A DNA stretch of 64,000 nt, from assembly GCF_014863545.1 (NCBI RefSeq), contig NZ_CP062260.1, positions 806,001 to 870,000 on the forward strand. Direction: 5' to 3'. The DNA is from Paenibacillus sp. JNUCC32 (GTDB lineage Bacteria > Bacillota > Bacilli > Paenibacillales > Paenibacillaceae). Positions 43,098-50,987 of this stretch are shown in pieces. The stretch's first letter is position 1. The number at the start of each line of letters is the position of its first letter. The position numbers were made by a program, and so were the translations under genes. The notes under the pieces are model-generated. The model saw only the letters and a list, made by a program, of their open reading frames with translations. It was not told the origin of the DNA and did not search any database.

Positions 43098-45707
43098 GTG
43101 GGTATTCATCCGTTCAAATTCTTCCAAAAGCCATTCATGCTCTTCTTATCGATTCTGTTAGCGGTGTCTGGGCTAGGAAGTTCCTTGGCTTCGGCAGAAC
43201 CGCAGCGGCCGAGTCAAACGGCCGGAGGCATCCTTTCCTACGAGGCCGAGGCATCTCAGAACACGTTTACCGGCAATGCAGGAGCGGTCGATTGCGGCTT
43301 CTGTTCAGGCGGGCAAAAAGCCGGCAATCTATACGGCGGTTCCACGCTGACGTTGAACGGGATTCAGGCCGATAAGGCCGGTATCTACAATATGAACATG
43401 TTCTACATCTCCGGGGATTCCCGCGCGGCTTCGATCTCCGTGAACGGGGCGGAGAAGGAGAATTTCAGTTTTCCGAAAACGGCGGATTGGAACACGATCG
43501 GCACCTATCAGATTCAAATTTACTTGAATCAGGGCAGCAACACGATTCTGTTCGATGACGCAGGCGGATACTCGCCCGATTTTGACAAGATTGAGCTGAC
43601 CTTTGATTCAGCCGGCGAAAACGGATCAGGCCCGGATGGCAGCATTGGCGATTTAGGCAAGCAAAAGAAAGCCACGAGCTATGGCTCCATCACCTTAACC
43701 GAATATGCCAACGGCTTCAAGGTATCCAATCCGACGTATGAGCTGCTGTACAGCACCTCGACCGGATTGTCGCAATACAATTGGAACGGCAAACCGGTTG
43801 CCAAGGGGTTATACAGCGAGATCCAGCTCGACCGGATGGTTGCAAGTACAGATTATAAACATCATAAATTCTATAAAAATCAAGTGGTCCCATTCCAGGA
43901 TGCCACCGGCAAGGGCATCAAGGTGACGGTCGTGAATGAGGATGGGGGAATGCCATCGCTCAGCCAAATCTATTACGTCTATGAAGACGGGCCGTATCTG
44001 CTTACGGAAACGGTCGCTTCCCATCATTCCGCAATTTCTACGGGGAACATCGCACCTATCGCGATGGAAGCGAGAGGCGGCATCGACATCGGCAGCTATG
44101 ACGATAACCGGGTCCTCGTCGTTCCTTTCGACAATGATGCTTGGTCCAGATACCAAGCGAAGTCGATGAATACCGGCCTCAACAACGGCCTGTATGTCAG
44201 CTCTGAGCTGACGGCCATCTATGACAATACGAGCCGGAACGGCCTCGTCATCGGATCGGTGACGCATGACACGTGGAAGACCGGCATCTATTGGAGCGGC
44301 TCGAATGACAAATTGAACAAACTGCGCGTATATGGCGGATTTACGTCATCCACCTCTACGTGGGACACGATCCCGCATGGAAAGGTAACGGGCAAGCAAA
44401 TTGCTTCGCCGAAAATCATGGTCGGATTTTTCGAGGACTACCGGACCGGGATGGAGGCGTTTGGCCAGGTGAATGCAGCGATCCAGCCTCCGTTAGCCTT
44501 TGGCGAGGACATTCCTGAAGGCGTTCCGGTCGGCTGGAACAGCTGGGGAGCGTATGCCAGCGATTTAAGCTTTGACAAGGCGGTTTCGGTCTCGAATTAT
44601 GTTAAAGACCATATTCAGAACCATTCCTTCAACAATGAAGGCCATATCTACATCAATCTCGATTCCTATTGGGATAACATGACGGATCAGCAGCTGACGG
44701 ATCTGGTTCAGCTCATTCACAGCAATGGACAGAAGGCCGGCATCTATTATTCGCCGTTCGTGTACTGGGGCAACAATATGGAGCAGGAAGTCGAAGGGAC
44801 GAACGGCAAATATAAATACGGCGATATCGTGCTGCGCGATATGGACGGCAACGTGCTGCCGACGCTGGACGGCGCTTATGCCGTGGATCCGACGCATCCG
44901 GGCGTGAAGCAGCGGATCGATTATTACATGAATAAGTTCAAGAGCAAGGGCTTTGAATATATCAAAATCGATTTTCTGAGCCATGGGGCAATGGAAGGCA
45001 AGCATTATGATGCCAACGTTCAAACCGGCATCCAGGCCTATAACCAAGGGATGGCTTACGTGAATGAAGTGCTGGACGGCTCCATGTTCATCAGCGCTTC
45101 CATCGCGCCGCTGTTCCCTAGCCAATATGCGCACAGCCGCCGCATCTCCTGCGATATCGACGGCAGCATCGGCAGCACGGAATACCAGCTGAACAATCTC
45201 ACATACGGCTGGTGGCAGAACGGAACGATCTACCATTATACCGATCCGGACTATATGCACTTAACCAAAGGCGGATCGATGGAAGGCGCGCAGTCGCGCG
45301 TCCATGCGGCCGCGATCTCCGGTACGGTCTTCCTGAATTCGGATGACGTCACGGATGCGACGGCACGGCAGTACATGGAAACGCTGCTGACCAACCCGGA
45401 AGTAAACGGGCTGGCGATGAAGGGCAAGGCGTTCCGGCCGGTAGAAGGCAACACGGGCACCCAGGCAGCAAACGTATTCGTGCTGGACGATCAGGGAACC
45501 CACTACGTAGCTGTGTTTAACTATACACAAAATGCGGCACAGCACACCGTGGATCTCGTTCGTGCCGGTATCGCTTCGGAAGGGGCGGCGTCCTATACGG
45601 TGACGGATGTTTGGAGCGGCCAATCTCAGACGGCGTCTGGCTCTTCGCTGGATGTGACGCTAAAAGCGGCCGAATCCAAGCTTTATAAAATCGTCCCTAA
45701 TCCATAA
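43098..45707 (+). CDS. Secreted clan GH-D-like glycosidase with N-terminal carbohydrate-binding module
   Basis: A GTG start at 43098 has AGGAGGAGAGG upstream; a longer open frame overlaps the previous gene. The signal peptide (FKFFQKPFMLFLSILLAVSG, cleaved near SASAEP) leads into a CBM35/CBM6-like module (about residues 50-180: SYEAEASQNTFTGNAGAVDC, FDDAGGYSPDFDKIELTF), then a body paralogous to the preceding gene: VGWNSWGAYASD, YIKIDFLSHGAMEGKHYD, RRISCDIDG. The pair suggests duplication with a secretion signal and binding module added. The N-terminal cysteines in DCGFCSGG may form a disulfide. Confidence 0.78.
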   Translation: MGIHPFKFFQKPFMLFLSILLAVSGLGSSLASAEPQRPSQTAGGILSYEAEASQNTFTGNAGAVDCGFCSGGQKAGNLYGGSTLTLNGIQADKAGIYNMNMFYISGDSRAASISVNGAEKENFSFPKTADWNTIGTYQIQIYLNQGSNTILFDDAGGYSPDFDKIELTFDSAGENGSGPDGSIGDLGKQKKATSYGSITLTEYANGFKVSNPTYELLYSTSTGLSQYNWNGKPVAKGLYSEIQLDRMVASTDYKHHKFYKNQVVPFQDATGKGIKVTVVNEDGGMPSLSQIYYVYEDGPYLLTETVASHHSAISTGNIAPIAMEARGGIDIGSYDDNRVLVVPFDNDAWSRYQAKSMNTGLNNGLYVSSELTAIYDNTSRNGLVIGSVTHDTWKTGIYWSGSNDKLNKLRVYGGFTSSTSTWDTIPHGKVTGKQIASPKIMVGFFEDYRTGMEAFGQVNAAIQPPLAFGEDIPEGVPVGWNSWGAYASDLSFDKAVSVSNYVKDHIQNHSFNNEGHIYINLDSYWDNMTDQQLTDLVQLIHSNGQKAGIYYSPFVYWGNNMEQEVEGTNGKYKYGDIVLRDMDGNVLPTLDGAYAVDPTHPGVKQRIDYYMNKFKSKGFEYIKIDFLSHGAMEGKHYDANVQTGIQAYNQGMAYVNEVLDGSMFISASIAPLFPSQYAHSRRISCDIDGSIGSTEYQLNNLTYGWWQNGTIYHYTDPDYMHLTKGGSMEGAQSRVHAAAISGTVFLNSDDVTDATARQYMETLLTNPEVNGLAMKGKAFRPVEGNTGTQAANVFVLDDQGTHYVAVFNYTQNAAQHTVDLVRAGIASEGAASYTVTDVWSGQSQTASGSSLDVTLKAAESKLYKIVPNP

Positions 45708-45745
45708 CAAGAAATCATCGATTCATCATGTACATCTGCAAGTTC

Positions 45746-45790
45746 ATCGCGGTTCCCGGCTTCATCCGGGGATCGCGATTTCTTGCTTTT
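45746..45790 (+). terminator. Rho-independent terminator (putative)
   Basis: Stem ATCGCG/CGCGAT (45746-45751 with 45774-45779) with a GC-rich inner part and a TTTCTTGCTTTT tail, 40 bases after the secreted glycosidase. Confidence 0.65.
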
Positions 45791-45848
45791 GCTGTAAGGG
45801 TAGTGCTTGTCGCGATATTGGAAAATCAAATGAAGAGGAGAAAACAAC

Positions 45849-48161
45849 ATGTCAGATATGAAGCTTTGGTATACGAAACCGGCCCAGGGCTGGTCGCAAG
45901 GGTTGCCGATCGGCAATGGCCGAATGGGGAACGTGGTGGTATCCACTCCTGACAGAGAAATATGGAATATCACCGAAACCACCTATTGGTCCGGCCAGCC
46001 GGAGCCGGCTCAAGGGCGAAGCAACAGCAAAGCGGATTTGGAACAGATGCGGAAACACTTCTTCCAGGGCGATTTTCGCGAAGGCGATCGACTAGCCAAG
46101 AAGCACCTGGAGCCGGAAAAATTGAATTTTGGCACCAATCTGGGACTATGCCAAGTCGTTTTGGAGTTTGACCATAACGTGAAGCCATCCGAAGGCGGGA
46201 GACAAGATGCAGCAGCTGAGCCGCTGTTCCATCGGGAACTGGATCTGGAGGAGGCGGTGGTACGTTCTTTTTACGAGATCGATGGAGCCGAGATGACGCG
46301 AGAGGTATTTGCTTCCCATGCCGATCAGGTCATCGTTTCGCGGATTCGCAGCAGCCATGGCTCGTTAGGCGTGTCATTCCGCATTTCGATTCGAGGGGAG
46401 AATGGTCCTTTTCATGCTGTCGTTACTGGGAAGGATACGATCGAATTCCAGGGACAGGCGCTGGAAAGCGTACATAGCAACGGGGAGTGCGGGGTGTCCT
46501 GCCAAGGCCAGCTGCGCGTCGTAACGGAAGGCGGGCAGGTGAGCTGCACGGATGACACCATAAGCGTATCCGGGGCGGATGAGGCGGCGATTTATTTTGC
46601 GGTGAATACGGATTACCGTCAAGAAGGTGAGAGCTGGCGTGAGAAAAGCGCGTTGCAGCTGGAACAGGCTGTGTTGCTGGGATATGACGCGCTGAGAGCC
46701 AAGCATCTGGCGGATTATCAGCCGCTGTATGCCCGTGTACGATTGGACCTGGGAAGCTCCGAACATGCCAGTCTGCCTACGGACGAGCGGATCGGCAGGT
46801 TTAAGCAGGGCAAGCGGGATGATCCGGCGTTGTTTGCGTTGTTTTATCAATACGGCCGGTACTTGACCATTAGCGGGTCACGACAAGACTCCATTCTGCC
46901 CATGCATCTGCAAGGCATATGGAATGACGGCGAAGCCAACAAAATGGCCTGGAGCTGTGACTATCACCTTGACGTGAACACCCAGATGAACTATTTTCCG
47001 ACGGAGGCCGCGAACCTGAGCGAGAGCCATGAGCCGCTCATGCGGTATATCCAGCAGCTATCGGAGGCCGGACGCTCGGCGGCGCGCCATTATTACGATG
47101 CCGAAGGCTGGGTGGCCCATGTATTCTCCAATGCCTGGGGATTTGCGTCGCCGGGGTGGGGGACCTCCTGGGGGCTGAACGTGACGGGCGGACTGTGGAT
47201 CGCGACGCATTTGATGGAGCACTACGCGTACAACCGCGATCAGGCTTTTCTGGAGGAGTTGGCTTATCCCGTCCTGAAGGAGGCCGCAGCCTTTTTCATG
47301 GATTATATGACGGTACATCCGAAGTATGGCTGGCTGGTGACAGGTCCGTCGAATTCGCCGGAGAACAGCTTTTATACCGGCCATCCGGAGGATGGGCACC
47401 AGCAGCTGTCCATGGGCCCGACCATGGATCAGGTCCTGGTCCGGGATCTGCTGGCGTTCTGTATAAAGGCAGCACAGACGCTGGGCGTGGATGAGGAGCT
47501 TCAGCAGAAGTGGCAGACGGCGCTGGATCAATTGCCTCCGCTGATGATCGGCAAGAAGGGGCAGCTGCAGGAATGGCTGGAGGACTATGAGGAGGCACAG
47601 CCGGAGCACCGCCATCTGTCGCATCTGTATGCCCTGTATCCCGGCAGCCAAATCACGCCGCATCATACGCCGGAACTCGCTGCGGCAGCCCGAGTGACAT
47701 TGGAGAACCGGAACAGCCGGGCCGACCTGGAGGATATCGAATTTACCGCAGCGCTGTTCGGACTCTTCTACGCCCGATTGCATGACGGAGACCAAGCCGT
47801 GCAGCATATCGCCCACCTGATCGGGGAGCTGTGCTTCGACAACATGCTCACCTATTCCAAACCCGGCGTAGCCGGAGCCGAGGCCAACATCTTTGTCATC
47901 GACGGCAACTTCGGCGGAACCGCCGCCATTGCGGAAATGCTGCTGCAGAGCCACGAGGGCGAGATTCATCTCCTGCCTGCACTGCCGACGATGTGGCCGA
48001 CAGGCAGTGTGAAAGGGCTGAAGGCGAAAGGGAATATTGAGGTGGATATGAGCTGGGAAGATGGGAAGCTGGTTAAGGCGAGGGTGAAGGGGAATGAGGA
48101 TGGGAGTGTGCGGGTGTTTTATGGGGGGAGGGAGGATTTTGGATTTTATGATATTGGATGA
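45849..48161 (+). CDS. GH95 family glycoside hydrolase (alpha-L-fucosidase type)
   Basis: AGAGGAGAAAACAAC lies before the ATG. The 770-residue protein has the GH95 beginning LWYTKPAQGWSQGLPIGNGRMGNVV, then the (alpha/alpha)6 barrel hallmarks LPMHLQGIWNDGE, WSCDYHLDVNTQMNYFPTEAANLSE, GWGTSWGLNVTGGLWIATH, VTGPSNSPEN and VIDGNFGGTAAIAEMLLQSHEG. GH95 enzymes invert and cleave 1,2-alpha-L-fucosidic (or alpha-L-galactosidic) bonds. No signal peptide, so it works on imported oligosaccharides. It is the last gene of the glycan block; the next gene island has lower GC. Confidence 0.92.
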   Translation: MSDMKLWYTKPAQGWSQGLPIGNGRMGNVVVSTPDREIWNITETTYWSGQPEPAQGRSNSKADLEQMRKHFFQGDFREGDRLAKKHLEPEKLNFGTNLGLCQVVLEFDHNVKPSEGGRQDAAAEPLFHRELDLEEAVVRSFYEIDGAEMTREVFASHADQVIVSRIRSSHGSLGVSFRISIRGENGPFHAVVTGKDTIEFQGQALESVHSNGECGVSCQGQLRVVTEGGQVSCTDDTISVSGADEAAIYFAVNTDYRQEGESWREKSALQLEQAVLLGYDALRAKHLADYQPLYARVRLDLGSSEHASLPTDERIGRFKQGKRDDPALFALFYQYGRYLTISGSRQDSILPMHLQGIWNDGEANKMAWSCDYHLDVNTQMNYFPTEAANLSESHEPLMRYIQQLSEAGRSAARHYYDAEGWVAHVFSNAWGFASPGWGTSWGLNVTGGLWIATHLMEHYAYNRDQAFLEELAYPVLKEAAAFFMDYMTVHPKYGWLVTGPSNSPENSFYTGHPEDGHQQLSMGPTMDQVLVRDLLAFCIKAAQTLGVDEELQQKWQTALDQLPPLMIGKKGQLQEWLEDYEEAQPEHRHLSHLYALYPGSQITPHHTPELAAAARVTLENRNSRADLEDIEFTAALFGLFYARLHDGDQAVQHIAHLIGELCFDNMLTYSKPGVAGAEANIFVIDGNFGGTAAIAEMLLQSHEGEIHLLPALPTMWPTGSVKGLKAKGNIEVDMSWEDGKLVKARVKGNEDGSVRVFYGGREDFGFYDIG

Positions 48162-48318
48162 GAAACCTGATATTAATAATTTTGCCCAATATCATTTATC
48201 CGGAATGATTCTAAATATGGAAGAAGCAGGAGAAGTGATGAATTATGTCGAAAGTACTAGTACTATATCACTGTCAAATTACTTTCAAATCATGTTTCGT
48301 CGTTACTATTGGTGCTGA
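48148..48318 (+). CDS. Possible small ORF, 56 aa (low confidence)
   Basis: An ATG at 48148, overlapping the last 14 bases of the GH95 gene in another frame, opens 56 codons (MILDEKPDINNFAQYHLSG and onward) that read like protein, in the 178-bp gap before jetA. No good ribosome binding site is at the right spacing, and no family is recognised. It may be a remnant from the left junction of the island. A 12-bp palindrome (48253-48264) lies inside it. Confidence 0.25.
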   Translation: MILDEKPDINNFAQYHLSGMILNMEEAGEVMNYVESTSTISLSNYFQIMFRRYYWC

Positions 48319-48339
48319 CAAAAGGAATGAGGTAAAGAG

Positions 48340-49713
48340 ATGTATTCCCTATTTGATAAAATTGAACAAACAAAATATTTATCTGAAGGTAAGGCGGATA
48401 TATATCGGCCGATTTGTCGACTTTTGTTCCAGAAAACTGCATTAGAGTTTCATGGTAGCATGTACACAGTTTCGGAAATCTTAGCTGATTTGAAACAACG
48501 GACAGAATTTGAAGGTAGATTTATGGACCTTACAGAAAAGGAGCTTGATGATGCGCTGAAAAGCTTAGAAAAATGGGGGAATGTACTAAGTCATCAAGAT
48601 ACTTCAAAGGCTAAACGAATCGAAGAATTGAAAAATCGACGATCACTATATAGCATTACGGACATTACTATTGAGTTGGAGCGCATGATTGGGGAGCTCC
48701 AAAATAGCCTTCAGTCTATTCGAGGTATCGAATTTGAACGGCATATTCCTGATCGCATGATGGAGGAACTCGATAAGTTAAAAAATTGGAAAGAAGGTCA
48801 AACTCTTGATTTGCGGATTGTTTGGAAAGAGCTCATGGATCGGTTTAAATCGCTACAAACCGAATCTTCTAATTTTTTTGCCCAAATCAGTCGATCTTCT
48901 TCCAACGAAGAATTGATGCGAACCGCCTCATTTTTAGCCTATAAGGAAAAATTTGTACAAATGCTTCAAAATTTTGTTTTAGTTATTATGGATAAACAAG
49001 AAAAAGTCCGGCAATATATCCATGACATACCGGATGATGTCATTCAACGTATTGTTGAACTCATCGTAACTAAAGAAGCAGAGACGGATTTAACTGGCGA
49101 CTTTCATGCCGAAGAATCCCGATCTGTGCGTCTTTCAGAATGGCAAGGATTAAAAGGGTGGTTCATAGAGATCAACGGAAAAAAACCAGGCGTTCGCTTC
49201 TTAATTGATCAGGCTAAGAACACGATTGTTCGTGTCGTTAAAATTGCCGAGCAAATAACTGATCGCTACAACCATTTCAAAAGCCGTAAAAACGATTGCT
49301 TGCAGCTTGCTCGATTATTTGCAAGCGTAGGAACGATTGAAGAGTGTCACCGTCTTTCAGCATATGTGTTTGGTGTGCAGCAAACATATCATCTCTATAC
49401 AATACCAAAACGTTCGGACGACCATTATGATACGGTTTGGGAGTATGATCCACATGAAATTACTCTAAACAAAAATAAACCTGGGCGTCGGGAAGGGAAG
49501 ATCAAGCAAGCGCTCGATGAAAATCCCCTTAGAGAGTACGAACTTTTAAAGCAACACCAAGAGCGACAAGCAATTATCCGTCGTTATTTAGATGAACTCT
49601 CAGTTGATGGAAAAATCGTCTTTGAAGAGTTGCCCGTCCTTCATCCGATTATTAGAAATACCTTACTTGATCTCATAGGACAAGCCAGTGCTTCGAGCAA
49701 AAAGATCGCATGA
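48340..49713 (+). CDS. jetA: Wadjet type II JetA-like (DUF2397/TIGR02677), C-terminally truncated
   Basis: In Wadjet, JetA is the kleisin-like (MukF-like) subunit that binds the JetC ATPase and helps recognise and extrude foreign circular plasmid DNA. GAGGTAAAGAG precedes the ATG. The 457-residue frame starts MYSLFDKIEQTKYLSEGKA, a DUF2397-like beginning, and ends at TGA 49711-49713. The reading frame continues after that stop for 41 codons (KFQLKERSEHW, DGTLKMKDLELEQIGGG) and ends in a stop overlapping the jetB start, as normal coupled operons do. So the full gene was about 499 codons and one nonsense codon (probably CGA to TGA) has shortened it. Family assignment is from memory of the four-gene cassette TIGR02677-02680. 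Confidence 0.8.
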   Translation: MYSLFDKIEQTKYLSEGKADIYRPICRLLFQKTALEFHGSMYTVSEILADLKQRTEFEGRFMDLTEKELDDALKSLEKWGNVLSHQDTSKAKRIEELKNRRSLYSITDITIELERMIGELQNSLQSIRGIEFERHIPDRMMEELDKLKNWKEGQTLDLRIVWKELMDRFKSLQTESSNFFAQISRSSSNEELMRTASFLAYKEKFVQMLQNFVLVIMDKQEKVRQYIHDIPDDVIQRIVELIVTKEAETDLTGDFHAEESRSVRLSEWQGLKGWFIEINGKKPGVRFLIDQAKNTIVRVVKIAEQITDRYNHFKSRKNDCLQLARLFASVGTIEECHRLSAYVFGVQQTYHLYTIPKRSDDHYDTVWEYDPHEITLNKNKPGRREGKIKQALDENPLREYELLKQHQERQAIIRRYLDELSVDGKIVFEELPVLHPIIRNTLLDLIGQASASSKKIA

Positions 49714-49839
49714 ACAGATACTGGGGCCAAATTCCAATTGAAAGAGCGCTCAGAACATTGGATCCAGGTTCGCTTTAAGGACGGAACATTAAAGATGAAA
49801 GATTTAGAATTAGAGCAAATTGGAGGCGGTAACTCATGA
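49714..49839 (+). pseudogene. Unexpressed 3' end of jetA after the premature stop
   Basis: Forty-one sense codons then TGA (49837-49839) follow the premature stop in the same frame. The final TGA overlaps the jetB ATG (ATGA). The sequence fits the C-terminal T-D-G ... DGxLxM pattern of DUF2397 proteins. The ribosome binding site GGAGGCGG for jetB lies within it. Confidence 0.65.
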
Positions 49840-50987
49840 ATGAGATTATCCCTTTTCAAGATTGCGTACGAGCATTATTTGATCGTTATTGGATACGTCA
49901 AGCGGATGATCCGGAAATGTTTTATGCTATTAAGAAACAGGAAGGCGATTTGGAAGCCTACTTTCGCACCCAATTTCGGTATCATCTGATTGTTGATGGT
50001 ACTTTTGCCAAGCTCGAAAAAATTCCGTTTATTGCACGGCCTTCAATGGGTATTTTAGAGTTCGAAAGGGAGCAAAGTTATGTGTTTTTCGCATGTTTGC
50101 TAGCTTACTTTGAAGATAAAGGAGAAGATCAACAATTTCTTCTTCAAGATGCATGTGAAGCAATACTCAACTACGCACCTAAAGAAGCAGGAGCCATTAA
50201 ATGGGAAGATAAAAGCACGCGAAAGGCATTTGTGGAAGCGCTTAGGTTTTGCCGAGATCAACACATAATAGAAGAGATTGATCAGCAAATTGAAGGATTC
50301 CGCGATCAAGCCGATCACGAGGTATTACTCCAAACCACTTCGATGTTTCGACGTGTTTTGACCCTGTATTTTAGTGACCTTTCCAAGCTTCAAACGATCG
50401 AGGAGTTTGAATGTGCAGTCCAAAAAGAAATTGAAGAAGCCACGACACCGAAGCAGCGGATCATGAGAACTTGGTTTTTAGAATCTGCCCTTCGTCATGA
50501 AGAACTTACACCTCAAGAGCGCGAAGCCTTGGACTGTGAGATCGAATCATGGCAAGCGGAAATTGAGAGCCAGTTTGATTTTATGCATGTTGAACGGTAT
50601 AAATCCATGAGCATGATCGTTCATAGTGAATATCATTATGGGCACTATTACCCGTATGTTCGTTATAACCAAACAATGAATGCCTCTATTCAGTGGGCAA
50701 CAGAGGTATTTGATAAGGTTCGGAGCGGGGAAATTATCCCTGATTTATACGGCCGAATTCGAATGCATGAGCGCGAAGCGTTTCAAATATTTCTTACGGT
50801 GAAAGAAAAATTTCACTATGGATGGAATAAAGATTTCACACTAATAAAATCATCAGAAGCAGCGTGGAAGATGGTATTTGAGGTTCTAGAACAATTTTCA
50901 ATCGTTAGATCGATTGGGGACAAACAAATATATTGTTATGATCTAGCGGGTCGAATTACAGGCGAATATTTGGAGGAGGAGAATTAA
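49836..50987 (+). CDS. jetB: Wadjet type II JetB-like (DUF2398/TIGR02678)
   Basis: JetB is the small (MukE-like) accessory subunit that joins the JetA-JetC ring. The 383-residue protein follows the DUF2398 pattern: LFDRYWIRQADDPEMFYAIKKQEGDLEAYFRTQF, RYHLIVDGTFAKLEKIP, ILEFEREQSYVFFACLLAYFE, and a C-terminal FSIVRSIGDKQIYCYDLAGRI. GGAGGCGGTAACTC is the binding site. The frame is uninterrupted and overlaps jetC by one base (TAATG). Confidence 0.82.
   Translation: MNEIIPFQDCVRALFDRYWIRQADDPEMFYAIKKQEGDLEAYFRTQFRYHLIVDGTFAKLEKIPFIARPSMGILEFEREQSYVFFACLLAYFEDKGEDQQFLLQDACEAILNYAPKEAGAIKWEDKSTRKAFVEALRFCRDQHIIEEIDQQIEGFRDQADHEVLLQTTSMFRRVLTLYFSDLSKLQTIEEFECAVQKEIEEATTPKQRIMRTWFLESALRHEELTPQEREALDCEIESWQAEIESQFDFMHVERYKSMSMIVHSEYHYGHYYPYVRYNQTMNASIQWATEVFDKVRSGEIIPDLYGRIRMHEREAFQIFLTVKEKFHYGWNKDFTLIKSSEAAWKMVFEVLEQFSIVRSIGDKQIYCYDLAGRITGEYLEEEN

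Noticed and set aside
45728..45952. Frame of 74 codons overlapping the GH95 start
   Set aside because: It runs through a terminator and the GH95 ribosome binding site; no family features.
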